Source of the DNA: Lentibacillus salicampi
GTDB lineage: Bacteria; Bacillota; Bacilli; Bacillales; Amphibacillaceae
NCBI RefSeq assembly: GCF_004565465.1
Contig: NZ_SRHY01000001.1
Coordinates: forward strand, 186,001 to 250,000
Length of the DNA: 64,000 bases
Direction of reading: 5' to 3'
Numbering within the stretch: position 1 is the first letter of the stretch; each line of letters starts with the position of its first letter. Under the pieces are notes generated by a model. The model did not search any database. It saw only the letters and a list, made by a program, of their open reading frames with translations, and was not told the DNA's origin. Made by a program: the position numbers and the translations under genes. This document shows, piece by piece, positions 53,699 to 62,756 of the stretch.

Positions 53699-54810
53699 TG
53701 TTTCAAAAACTGTTCAGAACTCGGTATGCACCAGACTATACGTTGTTTGCTGTTATCCTGTTGTTGCTGTTACTCGGCGCTGTCATGGTTTACAGTTCTT
53801 CATACGTATGGGCTGAGTATAAGTATGCAGACCAATTTTTTTATTTAAAACGCCAGTTGTTGTTTTGTGGCGTCGGCGTTATTGGCATGTTCTTTTTTAT
53901 GATCATTCCGTATGGCAACTGGAAGAAATACAGTAAAATCATTTTACTGGCCTGTTTTCTATTATTGCTGGCAGTCCTTATTCCAGGAATCGGCATGGAA
54001 CGGGGGGGAGCTCAAAGCTGGATAGGGGTTGGTGCCTTCAGTGTCCAGCCGTCCGAGTTTATGAAACTTGGGTTAATCATTTTTCTAGCAGCCTATTTGT
54101 CTGTTCAGCAAAAGTATATAACATCATTTAAAAAAGGGTTTCTTCCATCACTTATATTGGTATTTACTGCATTTGGGCTGATCATGCTGCAGCCTGATCT
54201 GGGTACGGGTGTTGTGCTGGTCGGAACGTGTATGGTTATGATTTATATTGCCGGAGCAAGACTCTTGCATTTTGTGGGGCTTGGTGCGATTGGTGCTGCA
54301 GGGTTTCTTCTGCTGATCCTGTCAGCACCATACCGGATCAGCCGAATTACTGCATTTATAAATCCTTGGGAAGACCCGCTTGGGGACGGGTTCCAGATTA
54401 TCCAGTCATTGTATGCAATCGGTCCCGGGGGATTGATGGGACTTGGTTTAGGGGAAAGCATTCAAAAATATTTTTACTTACCGGAACCGCAAAACGATTT
54501 TATTTTTGCCATCATAGGAGAAGAACTTGGATTTCTGGGTGGCACCTTTGTGATCGGTTTGTTTGCACTGCTGTTTTGGCGCGGAATGAAAGTGGCATTG
54601 GAGGCACCTGATGCTTATGGACGGTTTTTGGCTCTTGGCATCGTATCTATGCTGACGATTCAGGTCATGATCAATATCAGCGTTGTCATCGGATTGATTC
54701 CCGTCACGGGCATCACGCTTCCATTTTTAAGTTACGGTGGTTCCTCATTAACCTTAACACTTTGTTCTGCGGGAATTTTGTTAAATATTAGCAGGTATTC
54801 AAGACTCTGA
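53698..54810 (+). CDS. spoVE: SpoVE, sporulation SEDS glycosyltransferase
   Basis: A 370-residue SEDS protein with ten helices. VMVYSSSYVWAEY, SVQPSEFMKLG, LQPDLGTG, PEPQNDFIFAIIGEELG and LPFLSYGGSSL are signature blocks. SpoVE makes cortex glycan with SpoVD. It starts at TTG. Its place behind murD in the dcw cluster, with a separate ftsW at 14 kb, identifies it as SpoVE. Confidence 0.92.
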   Translation: MFQKLFRTRYAPDYTLFAVILLLLLLGAVMVYSSSYVWAEYKYADQFFYLKRQLLFCGVGVIGMFFFMIIPYGNWKKYSKIILLACFLLLLAVLIPGIGMERGGAQSWIGVGAFSVQPSEFMKLGLIIFLAAYLSVQQKYITSFKKGFLPSLILVFTAFGLIMLQPDLGTGVVLVGTCMVMIYIAGARLLHFVGLGAIGAAGFLLLILSAPYRISRITAFINPWEDPLGDGFQIIQSLYAIGPGGLMGLGLGESIQKYFYLPEPQNDFIFAIIGEELGFLGGTFVIGLFALLFWRGMKVALEAPDAYGRFLALGIVSMLTIQVMINISVVIGLIPVTGITLPFLSYGGSSLTLTLCSAGILLNISRYSRL

Positions 54811-54944
54811 GCCTCTCTGTATTGAAAAACCACGATGCTCGTTCACCTGTGTAAGGTTGAAGTGATGAAAATTTTATTGAATCTGGTACAAGTTTACTAC
54901 GTATTCCTCTGAAATCTATGATATAATTCGAATAACAGTTGATG

Positions 54945-54974
54945 AACGGCATTGCAAGGTGCCGTTTTCTTCTT
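54945..54974 (+). terminator. Terminator downstream of spoVE
   Basis: AACGGCA/TGCCGTT stem followed by TTTTCTTCTT. A TATAAT at 54922-54927 lies just before it, but no -35 was found. Confidence 0.75.
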
Positions 54975-54986
54975 GGCAACTTTACA

Positions 54987-55208
54987 AGAGGCTGTTCAAA
55001 AAGTCCGGTAATAATGACACATCGACAGAGGATTTTCTGCCAAAACCGCCCACGTCAATCGCCAACGCAGGAGTCACCACATCGTGGCCCGTGCTCAAAG
55101 CTACGCCGTCTCTAACTTCGACGCACAGAACGTGGTAATATCGGCGTCGGCGATTGACGTCGCGAATTTAGCCGATGACGGTCCTTTTTATCCTCCTTTT
55201 TGAATACT
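54987..55208 (+). repeat. R3 repeat, copy 3
   Basis: Left end GAGGCTGTTCAAAAAGTCCGG, right end CCTCCTTTTTGAATAC. The middle has CTTCGACGCACAGAACGTGG, CGGCGTCGGCG and GCGAATTTAGCCG, which follow the same layout as R1 copies A and D. It fills the gap between spoVE and divIB where murG and murB lie in B. subtilis. Confidence 0.8.
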
Positions 55209-55245
55209 TGCTTTAATGTTTGACAAATGATAGATAAAGGAAGAA

Positions 55246-56049
55246 ATGGAAATGGGGAAAAAGAGAGTTGTTTCAATAGAAGACCGTATACCAACGCTGA
55301 AACAAGAGCGTAAAAAGAAAGCGAATCGCCGTCTCATATTTTATCTTTCTATTTTTTTCTTTTTAATCTCCATTATTGTTTATCTTCAATCACCGCTGAG
55401 TCATGTGAGAACAATTGACGTTCACGGGAATTCGTTGATACCGGATGAAAAAATCGTTGGGCAAACGAGTATTGCCAAAGGTAAGAATATATGGTCAGTA
55501 AGTGAATCGGACGCAAGCCAGGCTATTAGTGATCATCCGGTTATTCAGCGTGCTGAAGTGGATCGAAAACTCCCGTGGGCAATCGAAATCACGATAACCG
55601 AATTCGCACATGTCGGTTATACTCAAAAAAATGAAAACTATTATCCCATATTAGGTAACGGCAAGGTTCCTGAAAATATGAAACAACAAACAGTCAGCGG
55701 TGATGCGCCGCTTTTGATTGGTTTTTCTGATGAAGCTTACTTAAAAGAGATGACAGAGGAACTGAAAAATTTGCCGGAAAGTATTTTGGAACTGATATCG
55801 GAAATTCATTGGCAGCCAAGCGATGAGAATAAGCGAAAAATTGTACTGTATATGAACGATGGATACATCGTTGACGGCACCATCAGAAATTTCGCCGCTA
55901 ATATGAGCGTTTATCCATCAATTGTTTCACAGTTGGACCCTGAAAGTAAGGGAATTATACATATTGGTGCCGGTGCTTATTTTGAAGAATTTAACACGGC
56001 GGAAGAGAATAGCGATACGCAGGAATCCGACGATGAAAATGAACAATAA
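55246..56049 (+). CDS. divIB: Cell division protein DivIB (FtsQ)
   Basis: A 267-residue bitopic protein: basic cytoplasmic N-terminus (EDRIPTLKQERKKKANRR), one helix (about 29-47), a POTRA domain starting at LSHVRTIDVHGNSLI, a beta domain and an acidic tail. It joins FtsL and DivIC at the septum. RBS AAAGGAAG; ATG at 55246 or 55252. Confidence 0.92.
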   Translation: MEMGKKRVVSIEDRIPTLKQERKKKANRRLIFYLSIFFFLISIIVYLQSPLSHVRTIDVHGNSLIPDEKIVGQTSIAKGKNIWSVSESDASQAISDHPVIQRAEVDRKLPWAIEITITEFAHVGYTQKNENYYPILGNGKVPENMKQQTVSGDAPLLIGFSDEAYLKEMTEELKNLPESILELISEIHWQPSDENKRKIVLYMNDGYIVDGTIRNFAANMSVYPSIVSQLDPESKGIIHIGAGAYFEEFNTAEENSDTQESDDENEQ

Positions 56050-56245
56050 GCAAAATTTTCCTGAACAAAAATCACGAAAATAAAAGGATTTTACTGGTTT
56101 TTTATAGAATTAACCAATAGATATTTTCTTTTTGTACGTATTCCTTTAAAATAATGGATTACAGGCTTTTAAATAGAAGTGAAAAAACCATCTGAATAAT
56201 TAAAGGCAATATATCAGATGCTTCTGAATCAGGAGGTGCCTTTCC

Positions 56246-57526
56246 TTGAACAACAGTGAAATACTAGTGAGTCTTGATATAGGTACATCAAAAATTAAAG
56301 TTATTATTGGCGAAGTGTTAAACGACTCTCTGAATATTATAGGGGTCGGTACTGCAAAATCGAATGGTATGAAAAAAGGAGCAATTGTTGACATCGACCA
56401 AACTGTTCAATCGATCAGAAATGCGGTAGAGCAGGCAGAAAGAATGGTTGGGATGCAAATTGACAGTGTTATAGTGGGTGTTAACGGAAATCATATACAA
56501 TTGCAGCCCTGTCACGGGGTCGTGGCAGTTCAGAGTGAAGACCGGGAAATCGGTGATGAAGATATCAAACGGGTGATTGACGGTGCACAAGTTGTCTCCA
56601 TTCCACCAGAGCGTGAAATCATTGATGTCATCCCAAAACAGTTTATCGTTGATGGGCTTGATGAGATAAATGACCCCCGCGGCATGATTGGTGTGAGACT
56701 GGAAATGGAAGGGACCATCATTACGTGTTCCAGAACAGTGTTACATAACCTGTTGAAATGTGTGGAACGTGCCGGCTTAAAAATTTCGGATATTTGTTTG
56801 CAGCCTCTCGCTGCCGGGACGGTTGCTCTATCCGGTGATGAGAAAAACCTTGGCGTGACATTAATCGATGTCGGCGGTGGTTCTACGACAGTTTCTGTTT
56901 TTGAAAATGATCATCTTGCCGGCACAAGTGCTATTCCATTGGGTGGCGACAACATTACCAAGGATCTATCCATTGGATTACGAACATCAACAGAAGAAGC
57001 AGAAGATATCAAGTTGAACTATGGACATGCTTTCTATGATGATGCTCAGGAAGATGAGACCTTTGAGGCATCGATCATCGGCAGTAACCATCGGGAAACG
57101 TATAATCAACTGCAAATTTCCGACATGATTGAAGCAAGACTTGAAGAGATTTATGCATACGCAGAACGGGAAATACGCCGGATGGGCTACCAGCAATTAC
57201 CTGGTGGATATGTTCTGACAGGCGGTACAATGAAAATGCCGGGTGTTATGGAACTTGCACAGGACTTATTTCAGTTAAACGTCCGTGTTGCGATTCCTGA
57301 CTACATAGGTGTAAGAGAGCCACAGTTTACAGCTGGTGTAGGTATCTTGCAATTTGCTTATCGTAATGCGAAAATACAAGGAAAAGAGCTTTTACCTTCT
57401 GTAGCAGCTAACCAGGGCGAACCGAAACCAAAACGTACTAAAAAGTCGGGAAGCTCGGATGCACCGGCTAAACCAAAAAAGAAGGAATCCGGGATCGCCA
57501 ATTTGTTTAAATATTTCTTTGATTAA
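56246..57526 (+). CDS. ftsA: Cell division protein FtsA
   Basis: A 426-residue actin-like protein that ties FtsZ to the membrane. VSLDIGTSKIKVIIGE (phosphate 1), LIDVGGGSTTVSVFEN (phosphate 2) and GYVLTGGTMKMPG (adenosine) are the ATPase motifs. The C-terminus KKKESGIANLFKYFFD is the amphipathic membrane helix. Start TTG, behind CAGGAGGTG. The 195-bp gap before it has no recognisable gene. Confidence 0.95.
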   Translation: MNNSEILVSLDIGTSKIKVIIGEVLNDSLNIIGVGTAKSNGMKKGAIVDIDQTVQSIRNAVEQAERMVGMQIDSVIVGVNGNHIQLQPCHGVVAVQSEDREIGDEDIKRVIDGAQVVSIPPEREIIDVIPKQFIVDGLDEINDPRGMIGVRLEMEGTIITCSRTVLHNLLKCVERAGLKISDICLQPLAAGTVALSGDEKNLGVTLIDVGGGSTTVSVFENDHLAGTSAIPLGGDNITKDLSIGLRTSTEEAEDIKLNYGHAFYDDAQEDETFEASIIGSNHRETYNQLQISDMIEARLEEIYAYAEREIRRMGYQQLPGGYVLTGGTMKMPGVMELAQDLFQLNVRVAIPDYIGVREPQFTAGVGILQFAYRNAKIQGKELLPSVAANQGEPKPKRTKKSGSSDAPAKPKKKESGIANLFKYFFD

Positions 57527-57633
57527 ACAAAATGACATGTACTTAATCTATTAACGCGCTTTTCAGGTATGTCCGGCCATCAGGGGATAGTAGTTAATGC
57601 GTTGTAATTCAGCATATTAGGAGGAACGGTTGT

Positions 57634-58773
57634 ATGTTAGAGTTTGAAACGAATATGGACCAGCTGGCAACAATAAAAGTTATTGGAGTAGGCGGTGGCG
57701 GCAGTAATGCTGTTAACCGCATGATTGAACATGGCGTTGAAGGTGTTGAGTTCATTGCTGTGAACACAGATGCACAGGCTTTGAATCTATCAAAAGCGGA
57801 AACGAAACTGCAGGTTGGCGGTAAATTGACACGCGGATTAGGAGCCGGTGCAAATCCGGAAGTTGGCAGGAAAGCTGCTGAAGAGAATAAAGAACAGCTG
57901 GAAGAAGCCTTACAGGGTGCCGATATGATTTTCGTGACAGCCGGCATGGGCGGGGGTACTGGTACAGGTGCAGCGCCTGTTATTGCCCAGATTGCCAAAG
58001 AACTTGGTGCACTGACAGTAGGTGTTGTGACGCGTCCATTCACATTTGAAGGCAAAAAGAGATCAACACAGGCAGTATCGGGAATCGAATCACTGAAATC
58101 GGGTGTGGACACACTGATTGTCATCCCGAACGACCGCCTTCTGGAAATTGTCGACAAGAATACGCCGATGCTGGAAGCTTTCCGTGAAGCAGATAATGTA
58201 TTACGTCAAGGTGTACAAGGTATTTCCGACTTGATTGCCAAGCCTGGTTTAATCAACGTGGACTTTGCCGATGTGAAAACGATTATGTTTGATAAAGGTT
58301 CTGCTCTAATGGGGATTGGTATTGCAACTGGAGAAAGTCGTGCCACAGAAGCAGCCAAGAAAGCCATTTCGTCACCACTTTTGGAAACATCTGTGGATGG
58401 AGCACATGGCATTCTCATGAACATTACCGGCGGCACCAGTTTAAGTCTTTACGAAGTTCAGGAAGCAGCTGATCTGGTTACATCAGCTGCTGATAGTGAA
58501 GTGAATGTTATCTTTGGCTCGGTTATTAACGAAAACCTGAAAGATGAAATTATTGTAACGGTGATTGCGACGGGTTTTGATGAAAATCAACGGGACGATA
58601 GTCAGCCTCGTCAACGCCCGGTTATCAACCATAATCAACATGCAGCGACAAAGTCAACAGAAGAGCCGCAGCGTGAACAGAAACAACAACAGGTTCACGA
58701 AAGTCGTCCGACTACACAGGATGATGAATTGGATATTCCGACCTTTTTACGGAATCGGAATCGGAACCGCTAA
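57634..58773 (+). CDS. ftsZ: Cell division protein FtsZ
   Basis: A 379-residue tubulin-like GTPase that forms the Z ring. [17 protein letters not shown] and [16 protein letters not shown] are GTP-binding motifs, [11 protein letters not shown] is the T7-loop area, and [17 protein letters not shown] is the conserved C-terminal peptide with a basic tail. RBS TAGGAGG. A terminator follows. Confidence 0.97.
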   Translation: MLEFETNMDQLATIKVIGVGGGGSNAVNRMIEHGVEGVEFIAVNTDAQALNLSKAETKLQVGGKLTRGLGAGANPEVGRKAAEENKEQLEEALQGADMIFVTAGMGGGTGTGAAPVIAQIAKELGALTVGVVTRPFTFEGKKRSTQAVSGIESLKSGVDTLIVIPNDRLLEIVDKNTPMLEAFREADNVLRQGVQGISDLIAKPGLINVDFADVKTIMFDKGSALMGIGIATGESRATEAAKKAISSPLLETSVDGAHGILMNITGGTSLSLYEVQEAADLVTSAADSEVNVIFGSVINENLKDEIIVTVIATGFDENQRDDSQPRQRPVINHNQHAATKSTEEPQREQKQQQVHESRPTTQDDELDIPTFLRNRNRNR

Positions 58774-58792
58774 AAAGTAATAATGAATTGAG

Positions 58793-58828
58793 AAAGAGCA
58801 ATCAGACGCCAACTGGTTGCTCTTTTTG
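58793..58828 (+). terminator. Terminator of ftsZ
   Basis: AAAGAGCAA/TTGCTCTTT stem followed by five T residues and G. Confidence 0.87.
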
Positions 58829-59059
58829 TATTTAATAAACACATTTAAAAACGATGTGACAAATTCATTGATAAGTCGTTAAAATTAGCCCCATTTATCC
58901 TTCATGAAATGACAGACTTTGCTCTTCAATACCACTATACTTCCTAGTAGAGACATTCAAAAGTAACTTTCAGTAGAACGAAAATATTGAAGTCTCATTT
59001 GTACCGGGTTTTTCGACCATCCGGTGTTAAGAAATTAATAACAGGAAAGGAAGAACAGT

Positions 59060-59980
59060 GTGACGATCTATCTTGATGCTGTCTGGTTATTGAATTTTCT
59101 TCTGGATATGATGCTGCTGATGCTGACACAGGCACTGGCAAAGGACAGCACAAGAAAGCGCAGGGTTATTTTCGGTGCCTTTATAGCTTCATTATTGGTG
59201 CCGATCACCATTTATTATCCCGATTCATTTGCTAATAGTATGCCAGGCAAGCTGATCTATTCAGTTATTATTATTTTATGCAGTTTCAACATTTATTCGA
59301 TCTATCGGATGATCAAGTTATGGCTCTTATTTTACTTTACAACATTTTCGATAGGGGGAGGATTGATAGCGGTACACTTTCTTTTTCAGAATCCTGCAGA
59401 TGTGTCTGCAAATGGGATTCTCACATTTAACAGCGGTTATGGCGCCCCTGTCAGCTGGCTGTTTGTCGTCATCGGTTTCCCGTTGAGCTGGTATTTCACC
59501 AAGAGACGTATGGACAGGCACGCCACCGAGAAAATCCGTTACGATCAATTATGTGCGGTTACGATTCAAATTCAACGGATCAATCACTCAACGTCAGCTT
59601 ATATTGACAGTGGTAACCAGCTGACAGACCCATTGACCAAGAAACCGGTTATTATTTGTGACGAATATTTTTTAAAACAATGGTTTACGGAAGCTGATTG
59701 GGCGATGCTGAAAACAGCTCATGATACGCTCAATTTTGAAATGCTTCCGGAAGGCTGGGAAAAGCGAATACACATTGTTCCGTTTCAGGGCGTTGAAGGC
59801 AGCCGCAATTTTATGCTGGCTATTAAACCGGATAACATCACCATTGATTATGACGATAACGAAATTATGACACATAAGGTGTTGATCGGTATCCAATTTG
59901 CCGAGTTGACGAAAGACGGGTCTTATCATTGTCTTTTACATCCGCAAATTATAAAGCTGGCCTCATCTGTTTCGGCTTAA
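59060..59980 (+). CDS. spoIIGA: SpoIIGA, membrane protease that processes pro-sigma-E
   Basis: A 306-residue protein. Five N-terminal helices (about 1-150) lie in the septal membrane and receive the SpoIIR signal. The C-terminal half is a retroviral-like aspartic protease with catalytic Asp183 in YIDSGNQLTDP. GTG start behind GGAAAGGAAG. It is the first gene of the spoIIG operon. The about 230-bp gap before it should contain the Spo0A-activated promoter; TTCGACCA at 58,9xx-59,0xx is only a weak Spo0A-box match. Confidence 0.93.
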   Translation: MTIYLDAVWLLNFLLDMMLLMLTQALAKDSTRKRRVIFGAFIASLLVPITIYYPDSFANSMPGKLIYSVIIILCSFNIYSIYRMIKLWLLFYFTTFSIGGGLIAVHFLFQNPADVSANGILTFNSGYGAPVSWLFVVIGFPLSWYFTKRRMDRHATEKIRYDQLCAVTIQIQRINHSTSAYIDSGNQLTDPLTKKPVIICDEYFLKQWFTEADWAMLKTAHDTLNFEMLPEGWEKRIHIVPFQGVEGSRNFMLAIKPDNITIDYDDNEIMTHKVLIGIQFAELTKDGSYHCLLHPQIIKLASSVSA

Positions 59981-60052
59981 TATGAGAAAAAACTTGCCAA
60001 AGCGGATTAAAATTCTATATATACCAAAAAATCCAAAAAGGAGCGACTTGCA

Positions 60053-60772
60053 TTGAAACTATTCAGACTTCGTATACGTTTATGGTGGTATAAAATACTG
60101 TTTAAACTTGGCGTCAAAACAGACGAAATTTATTACATAGGCGGCAGTGAAGCGCTACCGCCGCCTTTATCAAAAGAAGAAGAAAAACGTCTCCTGGAAC
60201 TGCTTCCTGAAGGTGATAAGTCTGCCAGAGCCATGCTGATTGAACGAAACCTGCGTCTGGTCGTTTATATTGCCCGAAAGTTCGAAAACACCGGAATCAA
60301 TATTGAAGACCTGATCAGCATCGGTACAATTGGATTAATTAAAGCTGTCAATACGTTTAACCCTGAAAAGAAAATAAAGCTTGCCACGTATGCTTCAAGA
60401 TGTATTGAAAATGAAATATTAATGTACCTAAGAAGGAATAATAAACTGAAGTCCGAAATTTCCTTTGATGAACCGCTGAATATTGATTGGGATGGCAACG
60501 AATTATTGCTGTCAGACGTTCTTGGCACAGAGGAAGATATCATCACAAGAGATATCGAAACAAATGTCGATAAACGTTTACTGAAAAATGCCCTTTCACA
60601 GCTGAATGCCCGGGAAAAACAGATTATGGAACTTCGCTTTGGACTGATTGGCCATGAAGAAAAAACTCAAAAAGATGTGGCGGATATGCTGGGGATTTCA
60701 CAATCTTATATTTCCCGCTTAGAAAAGAAAATTATCAGACGCCTGCAAAAAGAATTTAACAAAATGGTTTGA
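60053..60772 (+). CDS. sigE: RNA polymerase sigma-E factor (pro-form)
   Basis: A 239-residue sigma-70-type factor for early mother-cell genes. The first roughly 25 residues ([20 protein letters not shown]) are the hydrophobic/basic pro-sequence removed by SpoIIGA, before [13 protein letters not shown]. Regions 2 ([29 protein letters not shown]) and 4 ([20 protein letters not shown]) are intact. TTG start behind AAAAAGGAG. Confidence 0.95.
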   Translation: MKLFRLRIRLWWYKILFKLGVKTDEIYYIGGSEALPPPLSKEEEKRLLELLPEGDKSARAMLIERNLRLVVYIARKFENTGINIEDLISIGTIGLIKAVNTFNPEKKIKLATYASRCIENEILMYLRRNNKLKSEISFDEPLNIDWDGNELLLSDVLGTEEDIITRDIETNVDKRLLKNALSQLNAREKQIMELRFGLIGHEEKTQKDVADMLGISQSYISRLEKKIIRRLQKEFNKMV

Positions 60773-60828
60773 CTTACTCTGACATGATTTGAAAGCATTT
60801 TAATACGCTTCATAAGACATACCTGATT

Positions 60829-60887
60829 GCATAAAAACCCTCCTATGGGGAGATACTTCTCTTGAACAGCATCTCCACCGGGAGGGT
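60829..60887 (+). promoter_or_regulatory. Sigma-F promoter embedded in an RBS-masking hairpin before sigG
   Basis: GCATA (60829-60833), 15 bp, GGAGATACTT (60849-60858) match the sigma-F pattern GYATA-15-GGNNANANTW exactly. ACCCTCC (60837-60843) pairs with GGAGGGT (60881-60887, the sigG RBS) and GGAGAT (60849-60854) with ATCTCC (60871-60876). Only RNA started upstream contains both arms. Confidence 0.8.
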
Positions 60888-60892
60888 AGAAT

Positions 60893-61672
60893 ATGACAAA
60901 ACATAAAGTAGAAATTTGCGGAGTAGATACATCCAAATTACCTGTACTGAAGAACGAGGAAATGCGTGAATTATTCAAACAAATGCAAGCTGGTAATATC
61001 ACAGCAAGAGAGGAACTGGTAAATGGTAATTTGCGTCTCGTGTTAAGTGTTATTCAGCGCTTCAATAATCGCGGTGAATATGGTGATGATTTGTTCCAGG
61101 TTGGTTGTATTGGACTCATGAAATCAATTGATAATTTTGATTTAGGACATAATGTTAAGTTTTCCACTTATGCTGTACCGATGATCATCGGTGAAATCAG
61201 ACGATACCTGCGTGACAACAATCCAATCAGGGTATCAAGGTCTTTGCGGGACACGGCCTATAAGGCTCTTCAAGTCAGAGAAAGATTAATCAGTAAAACG
61301 TCTAAAGAACCGACAGCAATGGAAATAGCTGAAGAAATGGATGTTGACCATTCCGATATTGTGTTTGCGATGGATGCCATTCAGGACCCGGTATCACTAT
61401 TCGAACCAATTTACAACGATGGTGGCGATCCAATCTATGTCATGGATCAACTAAGCGATGATAAAGATAAAGATTCCCTTTGGGTTGATAAGCTCTCACT
61501 TAAAGAGGGCATGTACCAGCTTAATGAACGTGAAAACACAATCCTGAACAAACGATTTTTTCAAGGGAAAACTCAAATGGAGGTGGCTGAAGAAATCGGG
61601 ATATCCCAAGCTCAGGTCTCCCGTCTTGAAAAAGGGGCTATCGATCAAATGAATAAAGAAATGTTCGAATAA
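60893..61672 (+). CDS. sigG: RNA polymerase sigma-G factor
   Basis: A 259-residue forespore sigma factor. MTKHKVEICGVDTSKLPVLK is the conserved N-terminus; NLRLVLSVIQRF, GVQVGCIGLMKSIDNF-type region 2 (here LFQVGCIGLMKSIDNF), PIRVSRSLRDTAYKA and TQMEVAEEIGISQAQVSRLE (region 4) follow. RBS GGAGGG, six bases before the ATG, is masked in read-through RNA. A strong terminator follows about 100 bp on. Confidence 0.96.
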   Translation: MTKHKVEICGVDTSKLPVLKNEEMRELFKQMQAGNITAREELVNGNLRLVLSVIQRFNNRGEYGDDLFQVGCIGLMKSIDNFDLGHNVKFSTYAVPMIIGEIRRYLRDNNPIRVSRSLRDTAYKALQVRERLISKTSKEPTAMEIAEEMDVDHSDIVFAMDAIQDPVSLFEPIYNDGGDPIYVMDQLSDDKDKDSLWVDKLSLKEGMYQLNERENTILNKRFFQGKTQMEVAEEIGISQAQVSRLEKGAIDQMNKEMFE

Positions 61673-61771
61673 GTAGAAGAACAATATCCGTTGGTTGTAA
61701 TTGCCGGCGGACATTTCAAAAAACAAGGGGGCTAACCACGACCATCAACACAACCGTATATCTCTACACCT

Positions 61772-61808
61772 AAAACGACGCCAAATCTTATTTGGGGTCG
61801 TTTTTTTA
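61772..61808 (+). terminator. Terminator of sigG
   Basis: AAACGACGCCAAAT/ATTTGGGGTCGTTT stem with one mismatch and seven T residues. Confidence 0.87.
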
Positions 61809-62050
61809 GAAAGATAAGAAAGTATAAAATTTTCGGTTATATCAAGCTCTTTGTCAGCAATAGCCATGTCCAGCTTCGACGTACAGGACGTACTAGTGCC
61901 GGCGTTGGCACAGGACGTGCCGAACTTAGCCGGCCAGCGCCTACCCCCTCGAGATCTTAAGCAATAATTTTACGTGGCCAAACCCGCCACTGCAAATTCT
62001 TGCTTAAGCTTTTCGGGGGTGAACAAGGCGCCCCGCGCTTTTCCTATTGT
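61809..62050 (+). repeat. R1 modular stem-loop repeat, copy D
   Basis: Starts GAAAGATAAGAAAGTATAAA, then GGTTAT...ATAGCC, the cassette CTTCGACGTACAGGACGTAC through GCCGAACTTAGCCGG, the CTTAAGCA hairpin and GGGGGTGAACAAGGCGCC, ending GCGCTTTTCC. Almost the same as copy A; a few bases differ. Confidence 0.85.
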
Positions 62051-62125
62051 TTTTTTAAAATTTGGATCAACATCAAAATCTATGGTTGAAATGAATGAAT
62101 AAAAATGATAATGATAAGCTGGTTA

Positions 62126-62254
62126 GCGGAGGAAAAACACGAAGACTCCTGTGGGAATGCGCAGTGTGAAGACCCCGCAGAAAAAGTGCTCTTCTTTTTC
62201 GAGGAGGCTGAGGACAAGCCCACGGAAAGCGTAGTGTTTTTCCGTAGCGGTCGC
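62126..62254. repeat. R4 repeat (GCGGAGGAAAAACACG... type)
   Basis: Ends GCGGAGGAAAAACAC and GTGTTTTTCCGTAGCGG form an inverted repeat around GACTCCTGTGGGAATGCGCAG, GACCCCGCAG and CACGGAAAGCG. This is like a repeat type widely seen in Bacillaceae. Together with R1 copy D it fills the 750-bp gap between sigG and ylmC. Confidence 0.7.
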
Positions 62255-62427
62255 CTACATCAAATATTCATCTAACTTGTCAACCTTAGATTTTGGTTAA
62301 GAGCCAAAAATTTTGATTTCTGATGCCCCTTTTTAGGATTGGATTTCGATTATATTAAAAAAGGGAAAACATAATATTTCTGGTATCTGTCTGCATATAA
62401 ATGTCTAATAAGAGGCAGGTGAGACAG

Positions 62428-62700
62428 GTGGTAACGTTATCCGAACTGCAAATTAAAGAAGTTATCGTCATGAACGACGGCAAGCGACTGGGCCATATAA
62501 CTGATTTGGAAATTGACGGGGAGAATGGGAAGATAACAGCGCTGGTGATTGTCGCAAAAGACAAGAAATCAGGTTTTTTCGGAAAATCTGATGAGCTCAT
62601 TATTCCCTGGAACTATATTGAGGTTATCGGTGCTGATGTCATATTGGTTAAAGAGGTAAAAACGCCTTCGCTTTATTCGGAACAACAATTGCTCGAATAA
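62428..62700 (+). CDS. ylmC: YlmC/YmxH family PRC-barrel protein
   Basis: A 90-residue protein with the PRC-barrel pattern: VTLSELQIKEVIVMNDGKRLG, ITDLEIDGENGKITALVI and IIPWNYIEVIGADVILV. The GTG at 62428 lines up with the N-terminus of B. subtilis YlmC and is spaced from AGGTGA; the ATG at 62401 would add nine residues. Linked to sporulation; role unclear. Confidence 0.87.
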   Translation: MVTLSELQIKEVIVMNDGKRLGHITDLEIDGENGKITALVIVAKDKKSGFFGKSDELIIPWNYIEVIGADVILVKEVKTPSLYSEQQLLE

Positions 62701-62756
62701 TGGCGAAAATATGATAGAATGGAACAAGCACTTAACGCCGATTAGGAGGAAAGCGA

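Noticed and set aside
58900..59050. Spo0A boxes before spoIIGA
   Set aside because: TTCGACCA is one change from a box and no TTGACA-type -35 with long spacing could be placed; too weak to list as a site.
62103..62116. A Fur box before ylmC (ATGATAATGATAA)
   Set aside because: Only a direct half-site pattern without the inverted partner, about 310 bp from ylmC and next to repeat R4; no promoter is seen with it.
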